From the NCBI GenBank assembly GCA_028622995.1, contig JAJQJQ010000009.1:2976001-3040000 (forward strand): a stretch of DNA of 64,000 nucleotides, read 5' to 3'. The notes beneath the pieces are model-generated. The model worked only from the letters and a program-made list of their open reading frames with translations, was not told the origin of the DNA and ran no database searches. Positions 45,879-57,800 of this stretch are shown piece by piece. Source of the DNA: Panagrolaimus kolymaensis. Taxonomy: Eukaryota > Nematoda > Chromadorea > Rhabditida > Panagrolaimidae. The first letter of the stretch is position 1, and every line of letters begins with the position of its first letter. Made by a program: the position numbers and the translations under genes.

Positions 45879-48800
45879 ATTACAAAAAAATCTTTATAAA
45901 TTAGTTTTATTGTTTTTTGTGTTTTTTTTTTTTTTTGGAGTTTTGTAGTGAAAAAAAATCAAATATAAAAATGTGTGTATTTTTTTCATATTTTCCATTT
46001 TTGGAGGCGTTTTAGTAATAACAAAAAACTTTTTTTTATTGTTGTTTGAATTTGAATCATCATCCATCCTTCGTCAATGAGCAGCAATAAATTGACTAAT
46101 AACTGAATAACCATCGACGTCGAATCAATCAATCTTTTTCTACAGAAAAAAAAAATTTAAAAATAAGGAAATATGAATTTCTTCTTATTTTAGAAATCAT
46201 CGTTTTTAAAAAACTTTCAAGTTTTTTTTCATTTTCTCTCTTCCCTGTCCGTTATTTTTTTGTGTATTTGTATTTGTTTAGCTGAAACCGTCACTAACAA
46301 AACTTTTAAAAAAAGAAATCACAGTGAATTTCCTTTCTGAAAAAAAGTCATTTTTTTTGGTTGGATTTTCATAAGTGCATACTTGTTGAGTGGCCAACCA
46401 TCCATCCATCCAGCCATCAGCAACAAGTTGTTGCTTGCTTGCTGTTCTCTTTTTGCTTTGTATCCCTCACTTTCACTTTTTTTTCTTTCAAAACTTTTAT
46501 CTCTATTTATCTCTCTCTTCTCGGATCAGCTCAGCTCAGTGGGATGAATGGATAGTATCCAGTTTTTCTTTATTTTTTAAATATTTTTTTGGCTATTTTG
46601 TGTGTGTGTTTTTTATTTGAAGTTTTTTTTGATGGTAAAAAAATTGATACTCTCCGTTTTTTATTTTTAAATATTCATTTCACTTTTTTTATTTTTTCTT
46701 TTATAATTTCAACCTCCATTTTCATCTTCATTTTTATATATTATCCAAAAACGAATCGAGTTTATTTTTTTCTAAAAAAAAATAAGATGAAACAGATTTT
46801 CATTTGGATTAATATAATATCTATCACCCTCCCTCGCTCTCTATCTGATTTTTTTTCTTTTCTTTCTTCTAAGAAATGAAATTAAAAATCAGTCATCAAA
46901 CTTTTTTTTATATGTTTTTATCTTGGTCATCCTCCTTCCCTTCCCTGCCTGTTGGTCAAATATTATTATTTTTTATTTTATTTTATTTTCGGTGAAGGGC
47001 ATTAAGGATTACGGAAAAGAAGAAAATGGAATGAAAAAATGTCAATATGATGAGATTTTTGAATAAACGAAGAAAAATTTCAATCAAAAAGAAAAAAATC
47101 GGTCAATAAAAATATTGCGTGTTCGCACTTATGTAAAAAGAAATTCCAAACGTTTTTCACGTTTTCGAAGTCTTAGAATAAGAAAAGTTATTGAATTTTT
47201 CTGAGTTTCTTAAAGTTTTTTAATCCTTAAATTTTTGGTCACTAAAAATATATTTTGTTAAAATAAGATTTCAAAGAATTAAAAATAAGAGTTTTATCGA
47301 TGGCTTTCATTCTTTTAAAATAGGTTTAATTTAAAAATCAGAAATAAATATTCTTAATATCTTTTGAACAAAATTTTTGCTATCGAATCGAAAGATTTTT
47401 TTCTGTTTCAATTTTTGGTTGACTTCTCTCCTCTTCAAGATATTTGAATTATTTAAAAACTTTTGAATCAAGCATTTATAAAAAAAAGGTTCAAAATTAT
47501 TATCTTTCCAAAGAACTTTTTTTAACAAAACAAAAATCTTTTTATATTCTAAGATATTTTAAAAAATCATCATTTTTTATCATTGTGTTACTTTGACATT
47601 TTTAACGTCTATTTTCATTGTTCATAGCTTTGCTAATGTTGACAAGAGTAAGAAAAGTTATTCATTCATTTCCGGTGATATCACAATGAAAAAAGAAAGG
47701 AATTACTCAAAGATTTTTTCCAATAGAATAAAAAAGGTTTCTATATTTCTCAACTTTTCTTGAATAATTTTGAATTTCATTAAGAAATTTATTTATGCAC
47801 AATATGTTTTCAATAAAAAACCATTACTTTTTCTGGCTGCTTTTTAAACAAAAACAGTGTAATGCTTTTAAATCCTAAATCCTAAAGCGTTCGTTCTCTT
47901 CTTGGATATTCTCCAGCTGTTCAAATCAGACATTTGTTTTGCTGCTATCAACCACCACTAAAGTAAGTATCTTCCATTGGTCTGGCTTTTTTTCGGGTTT
48001 TCATTAAAAATAAAAAACTTAACTTCTTTATGGCACAAAACAAAGTTTTTTTCTTCTTCTTTTTTACAATTGGTGGCGATTTCTTTATATTAATTTTTGT
48101 TTAGTCTCTTGTTGCCTCTTGCTTATTTCCTAAGTCCATCCATCGGTTTTCCTCGAGGTTGTTGACTCTCGTTGAAGGAAGGAAAAAAATCACAAAAAAA
48201 AATTATTGATGAACAAAGTCAACCTTTTTTTCTTGTCTTCGGTGTGTCGTCGTCTGCTGCTGCGCGTTTTTGTGGTGGTTGTTTTTCTTGTCGTCGTTTG
48301 TCGTCTCGTTTCGTTTCGTATGTATACGCGCGCGGCTGCTCTAAAGCTCAAAAACTCCCCAGCTCATCGATGTATGTTGATGGAATGATAGGCTTGGCTT
48401 GTCGTCTCCCGGAGGTAGAAAGAAATAAAAAGTAAAAAGTGAAAGTGAAAGTGATTGAAGAAAAGAAAAAGAAAAAACTAACTAAAACTTAAAACTTTGA
48501 AGAAATGCTGCATCAACCAACTTTGATTTTGCGTTGTTGTTGTTGCATTCATTGGTATTTTTGAGGAGGAAAAAAATAGAGAAAGAAAGGTTGGTTGAGT
48601 CTGAACGAAAAAAAATAAACTAAATTTTTTTTCTTCAAAACTTAAATGACTTATATTTTCTTATTTCTTCTTTGCTTTTTTTGTTTTATATTTTTAAACG
48701 TTTTTTTCTTGCCACCTCGAAAAAAAAAAGATAAATTACGATGGAAAGAAAGTCCTTGCAGGTCCTCTTTCTTTCTTGCCTGACGAACGACTGGTCTTCC

Positions 48801-49160
48801 CCGACCTGAGAAAGGACTTGAAAAAAAAATATGGAAAATCAAAAACAAGTGTGCGTTCGATTGCTTCTCTCATTCAATAGAGAGACCTAGCTAGTAGCTA
48901 CCATCAGCTCAATTTCGATTTGATTTCCTTTTCACTCAAGATATAAAGATTTTCAAAATCCAATGCTGCTGCTCTAGTTTTATTTATTTTTTTCTTTTAA
49001 AAAAAACATGCTTTAGGAAAGCTAGTTTAATCTATCTATCTTTCTTGATTTTTTTTTTTATAATCGTTCGTGTCTTGTTTGTGTTTTCGCTGCTCCTAAA
49101 TAAACTTGATTTAATATATAATTAATTATTTTAATTTATATTTTAGTATAACAACCAAAA
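45879..49160. other. 3.3 kb gene-poor region
   Basis: A/T-rich with poly-T tracts. It includes the 3' flank of the transporter and the upstream region of the LIM gene. ORFs here are Phe/Ser/Lys low-complexity. I see no credible gene. Confidence 0.5.
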
Positions 49161-50938
49161 ATGCCATTCAAACCTATTGAACACCCTAAATGTCCTAAAT
49201 GCGGTAAATCCGTTTATGCTGCAGAAGAAATGGTTGCTGGAGGGTATAAATGGCACAAATTTTGCTTCAAATGCAGTGAGTTGATTTCCTAATTCTTTTA
49301 AAAAACATAAATTTTAAAAAATAACAGTAACAAATAAAAAATACATGCTTTAATCCATCGCTGTTGCTTTTTTGTTGTTGTCCGTTCCATTTTTTTATTT
49401 TCTAAATGTTTTTATGCTAATTTTATCGTCGCTTTTTTTTGTTACTAATCAATCAAAAAAAAAACAGTAATCCTTGCTTGACTCATTTAAGACAAAAAAA
49501 AATTTTAAGAGCTAAAGAATGTTTTTTCTTTCCATTTTTTTCGTTGTTTTCTTAGTCATCAAAAGCAAGCATATCAATTTCATAAAACAAAAAGAAATAA
49601 AGAAACTTTAGCGGAAGTAAGATTTTCATTGCTGAATCATTTCTTTTTTTGCCATTTCTTTAGTATAAAAAAATGGCAAATTTTAAGATTCTTAAAATTA
49701 CGAAACCACCCGCGCAAAAATAATATTTTTATTTCAAAGCAAACGAAAACATTTATTTTATACTTTTTACTTGTTTGTTTCGAAGAAAAAAGTTAAGCCG
49801 CTCTTTAACTTTAACAAAAAGTTTTAGAAGATCAAAAAAAGAAAAAAATGTCGCAAAAAAAGTTGAAGGTTTTTCCTTTGTTTGCTATTGTAAAAAAGTA
49901 AAAAGCTATAATGAGTTACGGGGGTGGTAATTGTAACATGCTTTATTGTGTCAAACATAGAAAGTTTTTTAAAAAATTTTATCCTGCAAAGAAAATAAAA
50001 TTAATATTTTGTCTTTCAACGAAAATCTTAAAACAATTTTCTTAAAATGAAAATTTTAATTAAAAATTAAATGTGAAAAGTCCAATGTTCAACAATAATT
50101 TATTTTTGTGCTTTTTTGTATTCGTCCGCTTATTAGTTGTTTTTTATAGCTATGTGTAATAAACTTCTTGATTCCATGAATTGTTGTGAACATCAAGCTG
50201 AATTATATTGTAAACAATGTCATGGAAGAAAATATGGTCCTAAAGGAATTGGATTTGGTATTGGTGCTGGAGCATTAACCATGGATACTGGTGAACAATT
50301 TGGTAATAAAGAAGTTGAAATGACGTATGTGTAAAAAAAAATATATTTATGATTATTTGTTTTTTCTTTCTATCGCTTGCTTTTTAATGTCCCTGTTTTC
50401 ATGTCCCAGTAACTTCTTTTAACTAACATAAAATTTATTTTCTTGTCAAGACATGAAATATTTTCGTTTCGAGATAAAAGAAAATTTAAATAGTCGAAAA
50501 ATGTTTCTTTTTTCTTTATCCCATTTTTAGACATGTGCAATAAACTCCTTGATTCCACCAATTGCTGTGAACATGGTAGTGAGCTATATTGTAAACAATG
50601 CCATGGAAGAAAATATGGTCCAAAGGGTGTTGGATTTGGTCTTGGCGCGGGAGCATTAAATATGGATTCCGGAGAAAAATTTGGAAATAAAAAAGAAGAG
50701 TAATCGTCGAATTTCAATATTTCAAAAACTATATTGCACGTTTCTCTTTCACAAATTTTCTTAGGATGGCACTTTACTTTTTTTCAGAGACTTTTAACTA
50801 ACACTTTTTGCTTATTTCTAACTTCTTTCATGAATGAGCTTTTCAAGGAATTAATTTTAATCGAAGAAATTTTTTTTTAGTAATCGTCCTATGACCGCTG
50901 AAGCTTTCACCGCACCTATAAACCCCAACCATCGTTAA
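49161..50938 (+). CDS. mlp-1: Single-LIM muscle LIM protein (MLP/CRP type) with alternative second exons
   Basis: MLP/CRP proteins are LIM scaffolds of muscle and nucleus. Exon 1 (49161-49275) encodes [20 protein letters not shown] and the first zinc-binding half, WHKFCFKC. The second half is supplied either by exon 2A (50150-50324) or by exon 2B (50531-50699), both encoding [12 protein letters not shown] then [19 protein letters not shown] and a Gly-rich tail. Exon 3 (50881-50938) ends the protein with [18 protein letters not shown]. The KYGPKG stretch is the nuclear-targeting-like motif of CRPs. The product is about 115 aa with a single LIM domain. Exon 1 is preceded by a TTTTAG acceptor at 49146. 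AATAAA-type signals follow the stop. Confidence 0.9.
50150..50324 (+). other. Alternative exon 2A of the LIM gene
   Basis: Starts after TTTTTATAG in phase 1 and ends at AC|GTATGT in phase 2. It codes for the second LIM zinc site ([13 protein letters not shown]) and the tail GNKEVEM. If unspliced at its 3' end it meets a stop two codons later (TYV, then stop), so a short isoform ending here is also possible. Confidence 0.8.
50531..50699 (+). other. Alternative exon 2B of the LIM gene
   Basis: Starts after TTTTTAG in phase 1 and ends at GA|GTAATC in phase 2, the same phases as exon 2A. It codes for [13 protein letters not shown] and the tail GNKKEE. Including both 2A and 2B would shift the frame and give an early stop, so they should be mutually exclusive. 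The two exons are clear duplicates of each other. Confidence 0.8.
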
Positions 50939-51477
50939 TAATAATAAATCATCAATCAAAAAATGCATTTTTTATTTGTTTTAATAAAATAAATTTTTGT
51001 GCCTTAAATTTTCTCTTTGTTTTAAATTTAAAATTGATACTTTTTTCTTTTTTGTTTTTTTTTATAATTTCTGTGTAATATTTATATTATGGCTGCTATA
51101 TAGGTAAAAAAATAATAATGTCAAAACTCTTCAACCACCAAGTCGCAGAAAATAATTTTTGTTTTTTGTTAGAAAAGTATCGTTTGCATTTTTAATTGTT
51201 GTAAAAATAAAATTTAAATAAAATAAAAAAACTTTTTTTAAAGAAAGGCTTTATTTCTATTTTTTTTAAAAAACATAAAATTTTACATTTGAAACAATTT
51301 TTTAGAAAAACAAACTATAAAAATACAAGAAAAAATAAAACCTTTTTTTTATATTTATTTTTTAATTAACGATCGCCTATGATTGTCTATTATTTAAAAA
51401 AAGACGAGAAGAAATGATTCTTTCTTTCTTTACATGCTTTTATGAAATGAAAAAAAGCTCTCGATGATGAATGGATT
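50939..51477. other. Convergent 3' spacer
   Basis: 539 bp between the 3' ends of the LIM gene and COX5A. A/T-rich, with AATAAA-like signals near 50985. No gene. Confidence 0.5.
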
Positions 51478-52138
51478 TTAAAATTCATATCCAGGCTTTT
51501 TATCATATCCATAATCTTTATACCATTGTCGTTCCCACCAATATTCAGGTTGAGGAATGAAAAGTTCAGGTTTATCTAAGCCCAAATCTTCCAAAGTGCT
51601 GATTCCTAATTCATCAAGAACAGGTTGAACCTAGAAAAAAAAAGAGAATCAAAATTAGTTTCATATAATTTAAATTTAAAAAACTTGGATCGAAATTTAA
51701 TATTAAAAAAGTAACTTACTTGTTGGATGATATAACCATAAACCTTTTCACGATTTGTCTTTCCACCACATTTAATTTTGATTGCTTCCAAGAAACGTAA
51801 GCAAAGAGAATAATCGTTTACTCGTCGACAAGCTCGTAGAGCGGCTTCAACAACTTTGGGATCGGGAATGACATCAAAATCATGAAGTTCTCCAAGAGCT
51901 TTACGAACTTCCCAACCATCAATTTCGGGTCTGTTAAAATAATCAATAAAATGCTTATCGAAGCCTGAAAAGAAAAAAATAATTATTAGAATGGGAGGTT
52001 TGGAGAAGGGATAAACATACGATCAGCGGGCCATTTTTCCATGATATCATCATGAAATTGTGAGCTTGCCCGTGCTGCTGTAACAGTAATGGGCCGAATG
52101 GTTTTAGTCAAGGTTTGGGCTGCACGTAAGAGTGACAT
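51478..52138 (-). CDS. cox-5A: Cytochrome c oxidase subunit 5A
   Basis: This is a nuclear-encoded structural subunit of mitochondrial complex IV. Three exons, 52138-52021, 51964-51720 and 51630-51478, encode about 171 aa. The N-terminal 25-30 residues (MSLLRAAQTLTKTIRPITVT) form a basic, Ser/Thr-rich mitochondrial presequence. The mature part matches the family: FDKHFIDYFNRPEIDGWEVR, LGELHDFDVIPDPKVVEAAL, RACRRVNDYSLCLRFLEAIK and VQPVLDELGISTLEDLG. The start ATG lies directly behind a splice acceptor, consistent with trans-splicing. Confidence 0.93.
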
Positions 52139-52150
52139 CTGAAAATAATG
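52139..52150 (-). promoter_or_regulatory. Splice acceptor abutting the cox-5A start codon (likely SL trans-splice site)
   Basis: On the minus strand the sequence reads TTATTTTCAG followed immediately by ATG. No upstream coding exon is needed or found, so a spliced leader is the likely partner and the 5' UTR would be the leader alone. Confidence 0.6.
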
Positions 52151-54831
52151 ATTATAATAAAATGTTTGTAAGCGACGAAATGATAGTTTGTCATTCACGA
52201 AAACAATAAACAAAATTAAAAAGTTTAGTGCTATCGGAAAATTTTATATATGCAAAGTCATCGAAGAAGCATTTTGCTTTAAAAATTTAGCTATCGCGAG
52301 AAGAAATATTAAAATATCTTAAAATATCGATTTTTAATTCAAAACCTTTAATTAAGAATAGTCTTTTAAAGCTTTTTCCTATTAATTTGCAACCATCAAT
52401 TTTGTCTAATCATAAGTTTTTCTCAATAAAACGAAAACAACTTTTTTTATTTAAAAAAAAAACAAAAACATCACATTTTTTCCAAGAAAACTAAAGCTGT
52501 TATTACTTTTATTTTTCAACAACTTTTTACACCATTCAATTACAAAAACTACATACTTGGTTTTTTATTAAAAAATAATTATTTAAAAATCTTAAAAATA
52601 CTAAATTTAAGCAATATTAAAGCTTTTTTTTAAAAAAACAAACAAAACAGCCAAACGCAGCAAACATTTTCAGTTTGTCACATAGACAAAACATTCGTTT
52701 TGAGATTCGAACAAGGTGCAAAAAAGAGAAAAAAGGGAGATATTGTTTTGGCGGCAAAAAAAGTATTCGACTTTTTTAATGTATTTGTGTTAGCGTTTTT
52801 TTCTTTGTGTTTGCTCAATAAAAAAGCCATTATTATTGTTTTTAATATTTAAATTAAAATATTACTATTTTTATTTCATTTTTTTTGTACAATTTGAAAT
52901 ACGATATATTTTTTTAAAAAGCGTAACCTAATTATTTTTTTTTACTTTCGTGTACGTAAAAATGTTTACTTTTCAATACCCATGCAGCAACAGAAAAGCA
53001 AAAAGTTAGATAAATAATAAAAAAAACTTTAGTTGCAAAATTGTTTTTTCTTTTATTTTTCTTCCGCATTCCCACTTTTTTTTCTTCAAGGTTTCTTTTT
53101 CTTTTTTAGTGGAATAAGTTTTTTATATCTATATTTTTTTTTAAATATGCAAAAACGATTTCCTCCTCATATTTTTTTTATTTTTTATTTTTGAAAAACA
53201 TGCATATTAAAAAAAAGAATGAAGAAAAAATTTTTCTTGGCATATTTTTTTCATTTAAAAAAAAGTTTTTCACGAAAAATATATATAACAATTGAGCGAC
53301 GAACACTTTTTTGCTTTGCTTTATTTTTCACACTCTTTTTTACATAAAAACCTAGTAAATAAGTATTGTCGAATATTGATGATGAACGATGAATGAATGA
53401 ATGGGCGTGAGAGAAAGAAAGAAGGATTTAAACGTCTTTTTTTTATTTTTAATATCTATCCTGCCCTGTTTTTCGGCTTTCGGGGGTTATGCCTTTCTGC
53501 ATTTTTCTTGCATAAAAATAAAAATATAAAGAAGGGTGCTATTGCGCTTTTTTTCTTTTGTCCTTTTCAGTTTTCTCATTCATTTGAATTGTGAACGGCA
53601 CGCGAGAAGTCTCTTGTCTTTTTCTTTTTTTTTCCGTTAGCTAAGTCGAGAAAAAAAATATAGAAGGACAACATTTTTGCCAAGGCTTTTTCATTTTCAC
53701 TTGGCGAAAAAGCTAGCTTCAAGAGGCAAAAACCAAAAAAAGATGGCGTTATTTTTTTTCAGAGGCCAGCTGGGCCCTGTTGTTATATGTTAGTTAGTAA
53801 GCTAGAAATGACCGCCCCATCACCTCCTTCCTTTTTCCTTCCCATTCCCTTTCTATCTTTCTTTCTTTTTTTTAGGGTAAAAGTGCTTGGAAAAAAACTG
53901 GACAACGAAGGAAAAGGAAGATGGAAATAAAGATGAGGAAAGAAGTCATCTTCTTCTTCGTCTGTCTTTATCCTCCTCCTTTTTCCTTCCTTTCTCGACG
54001 ATAATGGTTTTGACTGACTTTTTTGGTTTGTTTTTGTTTTTGGTTTTTATTCCAATATTATTATTCCCTTCCATTTTTTTTTATTTTGGCGGCATGAGTC
54101 TTTTGTGTAAATTATATTTATTCCAGGTCGAATAATAACCCTCTTTAATACTTTTGCGCAGGGAAAAAGAGAATGAGTGTCTATGACTGACTTTTTTCTG
54201 CATGTTTTCATGGTTGATGAGACTATCTCTTTCTCCCTCATTTTTTTTGATCTCCTCTCTGTGTTCAGTGTTCAGATTGATCCAAAACGGCGCGTGTGCA
54301 GTCTCATTCATTCCATCGGTCGTTTTTAGTTTTTCGGCGCCATACCGCGCAGCAAACAAGCAACTGCAACTGCAACAACGGCGGCGGCAAAGGTGTCAGT
54401 TCCGTCGTTGATTTTTTTTCTTTTCCCTCTCATTTTCTGTACCTCGTCTTCTTCTTTTCTTCTTTTTTTTGATCCAAATAAAAAAAAAGTTTTTTTGGAT
54501 GTTCAATCTTTCTCCCTGTTTTTTTTGTTTTGCTTTTCGCCATCATTGTTGTTATTGAGACAGAAAATTTATATATTTTTATTTTGGTTGTAGTTGCTTC
54601 GACAAACTTTTCGCGCATTTTTCATTCGATTGTTTTTTTTTTTTTTGCATTCTTTTTTTGCCCTGATTGATTAGTCATTTTTTTTCCTTTCTTTCAATTT
54701 TTTTGATTTTTTAGAGTATAAACAAATTTCTCCTGCCACAAACAAATTTGTATATTTATATTTAATTTTTATTTTACCTCGACATGTAGTGAAAGCTTTG
54801 GCCGAATTAATTTTAAAAAATAGTAATAATT
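52151..54831. other. 2.7 kb divergent intergenic region, cox-5A / unc-71
   Basis: A/T-rich with poly-T tracts and pyrimidine-rich blocks (53800-54600). No supported gene. It should contain the promoters of both divergent genes. Confidence 0.5.
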
Positions 54832-57800
54832 ATGAAATTTAAAATATTTCCACCATTATCGTTACTATTTTTACTGCTGCTATTAATATCTTATGCTACT
54901 TTAGCTACTTCAAAAGGTAAGTATTTTTGCCACTTTTTACTTTCTTTTGAATACTTTTTTCTTTGAATGAAAAAATTTGAAATTTGTTTTCTTCGAAAAA
55001 AGCTACAAAATAAAATGTGTGGTAATTTTCCCATGCTTTTTGAGTTTTCTACTTTGTGGAAAACATTTGAGACTATTTTGTCGTTGTTTTGTTGTGGACA
55101 ATTCAGCGGCGAAAAAGGCCATCATTTTTTTCTCGAAAGAAAAAAGCATGATAAAGTTTTAATGACTCTTCCTTTGGGAGCAGCAATCTGAGAACTTTTG
55201 CTTTTTTACTTTTTTTAGATACAAATTTTTTTAAAACAAAGAAAAAATTAACATTCATTTTTTTTTAATTTTATTTTATTTAAATTTTTCTCATATTTCA
55301 GTTAATTTGAGACATTCAACAACAAATAAAGAATTTATAAGTCATTTAAAAGAGGGAGAATTTGAAGTGGTTCACCCCTTTCAAGTCAGGGATAAAAATG
55401 AAAGGATAGGAATTGATACAAGAAATTATTTTTTAAATGCATCTGTACATTATCAACATATTACCATTGTTATTCGTTCAACTTCACTTGTAAATGGTAG
55501 ATTAAAATTAATTTTAAATTTAAATGATTATTTATTTTTTAATGAAACTAAATTTAACAAAGTAAGTTTATTATAGTAAAAAAAAAAGAGAGGAAAGTAC
55601 CTTTTTTGATTTAAAAAAAGTGGTCGAATCTCGAAACAAAACTTCAAAAAAAATTGTTGTTCTTGGAACGAAAGCTAATAATTTTTGTGGTTTTGTAGCG
55701 AAAGTTACAACTTTTAGTAAAATTGTTAACTCTAAATTTAATTAAAACTAAATCCATAAATTTTTAGTTGGATAGCAATGGCGAATCTCCAATTGAATCT
55801 CGAATTGAAAATTGTTTTTATCAAGGCACAGTGAATGGTGATGCTACATCATTTGTTGCTATTTCTACGTGTAATGGATTACGGTAAATTTTTTGTTATC
55901 ATCAAAACCATTTTAAAATCCCACTTTTTTTGCAGAGGTATTATTGCATTTGAAAATGGAACTTCATATGGTTTATGGCCGCTGGACGGTGGAGATCGAG
56001 GAAGGCGACATCCTCATGTATTATTTAAAACCAATTGGAAAGAGGAATTTTCTTGTGGAGCAATCACACAAAATTTGGGATCTCAATTTTCTATGTTAGG
56101 AAAAAGAAAAAAGCGGGATGTAACTCGACAAACTAAATACATAGAATTAGCGATTATTGGAGATAAAAAATTTATTGGTGAATATTCTTTTAAAGATGAT
56201 GAAGCTGTTCATTATCTTCTTGAAACTATTAATATCGCTGATTTGGTAAATTTAATTTCCCAACTTTTTTACTCTAAAAAATTTGTATAATTTTTTATAT
56301 TTTTTTTTCTTTGAAAAATTAACAATTTTTTTAAAGCCACTAATTTTTTTGATTATTTTTATCGGCTGTTTTTTTAAATCCAATCGCTAGCTTTTAACCT
56401 CAAAAACTTTTTTTAGATGGTTGCCCGAGATTTAAATATCCGACTTTCTGTAACTTATTTGGAACTTTGGATGGACGCTCAAAGAGTGGATATTCACAAT
56501 GATATTGAACGAACTTTAAGTGGAGTCCATGATTATGTTACCGGGCATATTTATCACATAGGCAAAGATGCAACCCTTATGTTTACTTCCTCATCCTTTG
56601 CAAGCCAAGATTCGATATCAGCCATGTTTTCAAGCATTTGTACTTCTCGAGCTGTCGGAATTGTAAAGGTTCGTTTTCCTCATTTAATTTATTCCATTTT
56701 TCAATGGCATTTAAGTGTAAGCATGAAAATGCTTCGGGCATATTTGACCAACCAATTTGTGAACACTTGTCGTCGCCAAAAAATTCAATTATCTCTTCTA
56801 TTTTTTTATCTTTGTGCTTTTTTTTTCAATGAAAAGTGGTATTTCTCGTTTTGCGCATCTTTTGTGGCGTAAATTAAAATTTAACCCGAAAAAATTTTTA
56901 AACTTAAAAAACGGAAGAGAAATAAATATTGTATGTCTTTTTGTTAATCCAATTTTTAAGGCTTTATTAAATTAAATCATAAATCTTTTTGACCAAAAAA
57001 TAAAAAAATCATCGCAGTTTAGTGTTTTTTTCAAAAAAAAAACGGACATTATTTTGTTTTAGCTTTTTGACAATACATGGATGGACAATGGCAGAAACAA
57101 TTGACAGCTACATCTTTAGATTTTAAGATTTAGAGATGACTACTTTCCATTTTTCTCTATTGTCACATGTCTTTTCTCTATTTTTTTTTTTAACTTCTTC
57201 GAACATCTGCCATTCATTTTTGTCTATCTTTTCTGTTTTCTTGTTTTTAAAAATATTCGCTCGCGGATGGATGAATAACTGCGCGCGATGAGGCTTTTCC
57301 CTAAAAATCTTAAAACTACGAAGAAAAAAGAAAATGCAAAAGAAGAAGCGTTTAGGGATATCATCGGCAGCTACTAAGCAAGCTTCTTTTATTTCTATCT
57401 CCATTTTTTTGACTTCTTTTAATGCTTCAAAAATGAATGTCGAGAAAAAAGCGTTCGAAAGTAAAATAAAAGCGTGAAATGGCTTTTAAATTTCTTTTAT
57501 TTTCTTTTTCTTTTGTGATGGTCAAAACAATGGATGAATGCTTTTGCATTTTTATATAGATTGCAATCTTTCTTGCTTTGGGAAATGGAAGGAAGTGCAA
57601 AAAGGCAGCAAAAAAAGTTAAAATTAAAACAGCTTTATTTCACATTTATTCTTTTGACTTTTTGACTTTTGACACTCACTTTGAATTACCAATTTTATTT
57701 TATTTTTTTGATTTAAAAATGAGATAATATTGTATTTTTTCTATTGTTTTTCTGTCAAAAAAGCTTTCATTTGGATGATTTTATTTGATTGAAGCAAAGT

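Noticed and set aside
53887..54618. Cluster of small ORFs on both strands upstream of unc-71
   Set aside because: Composition driven by pyrimidine tracts; mutually overlapping; no signal of a gene.
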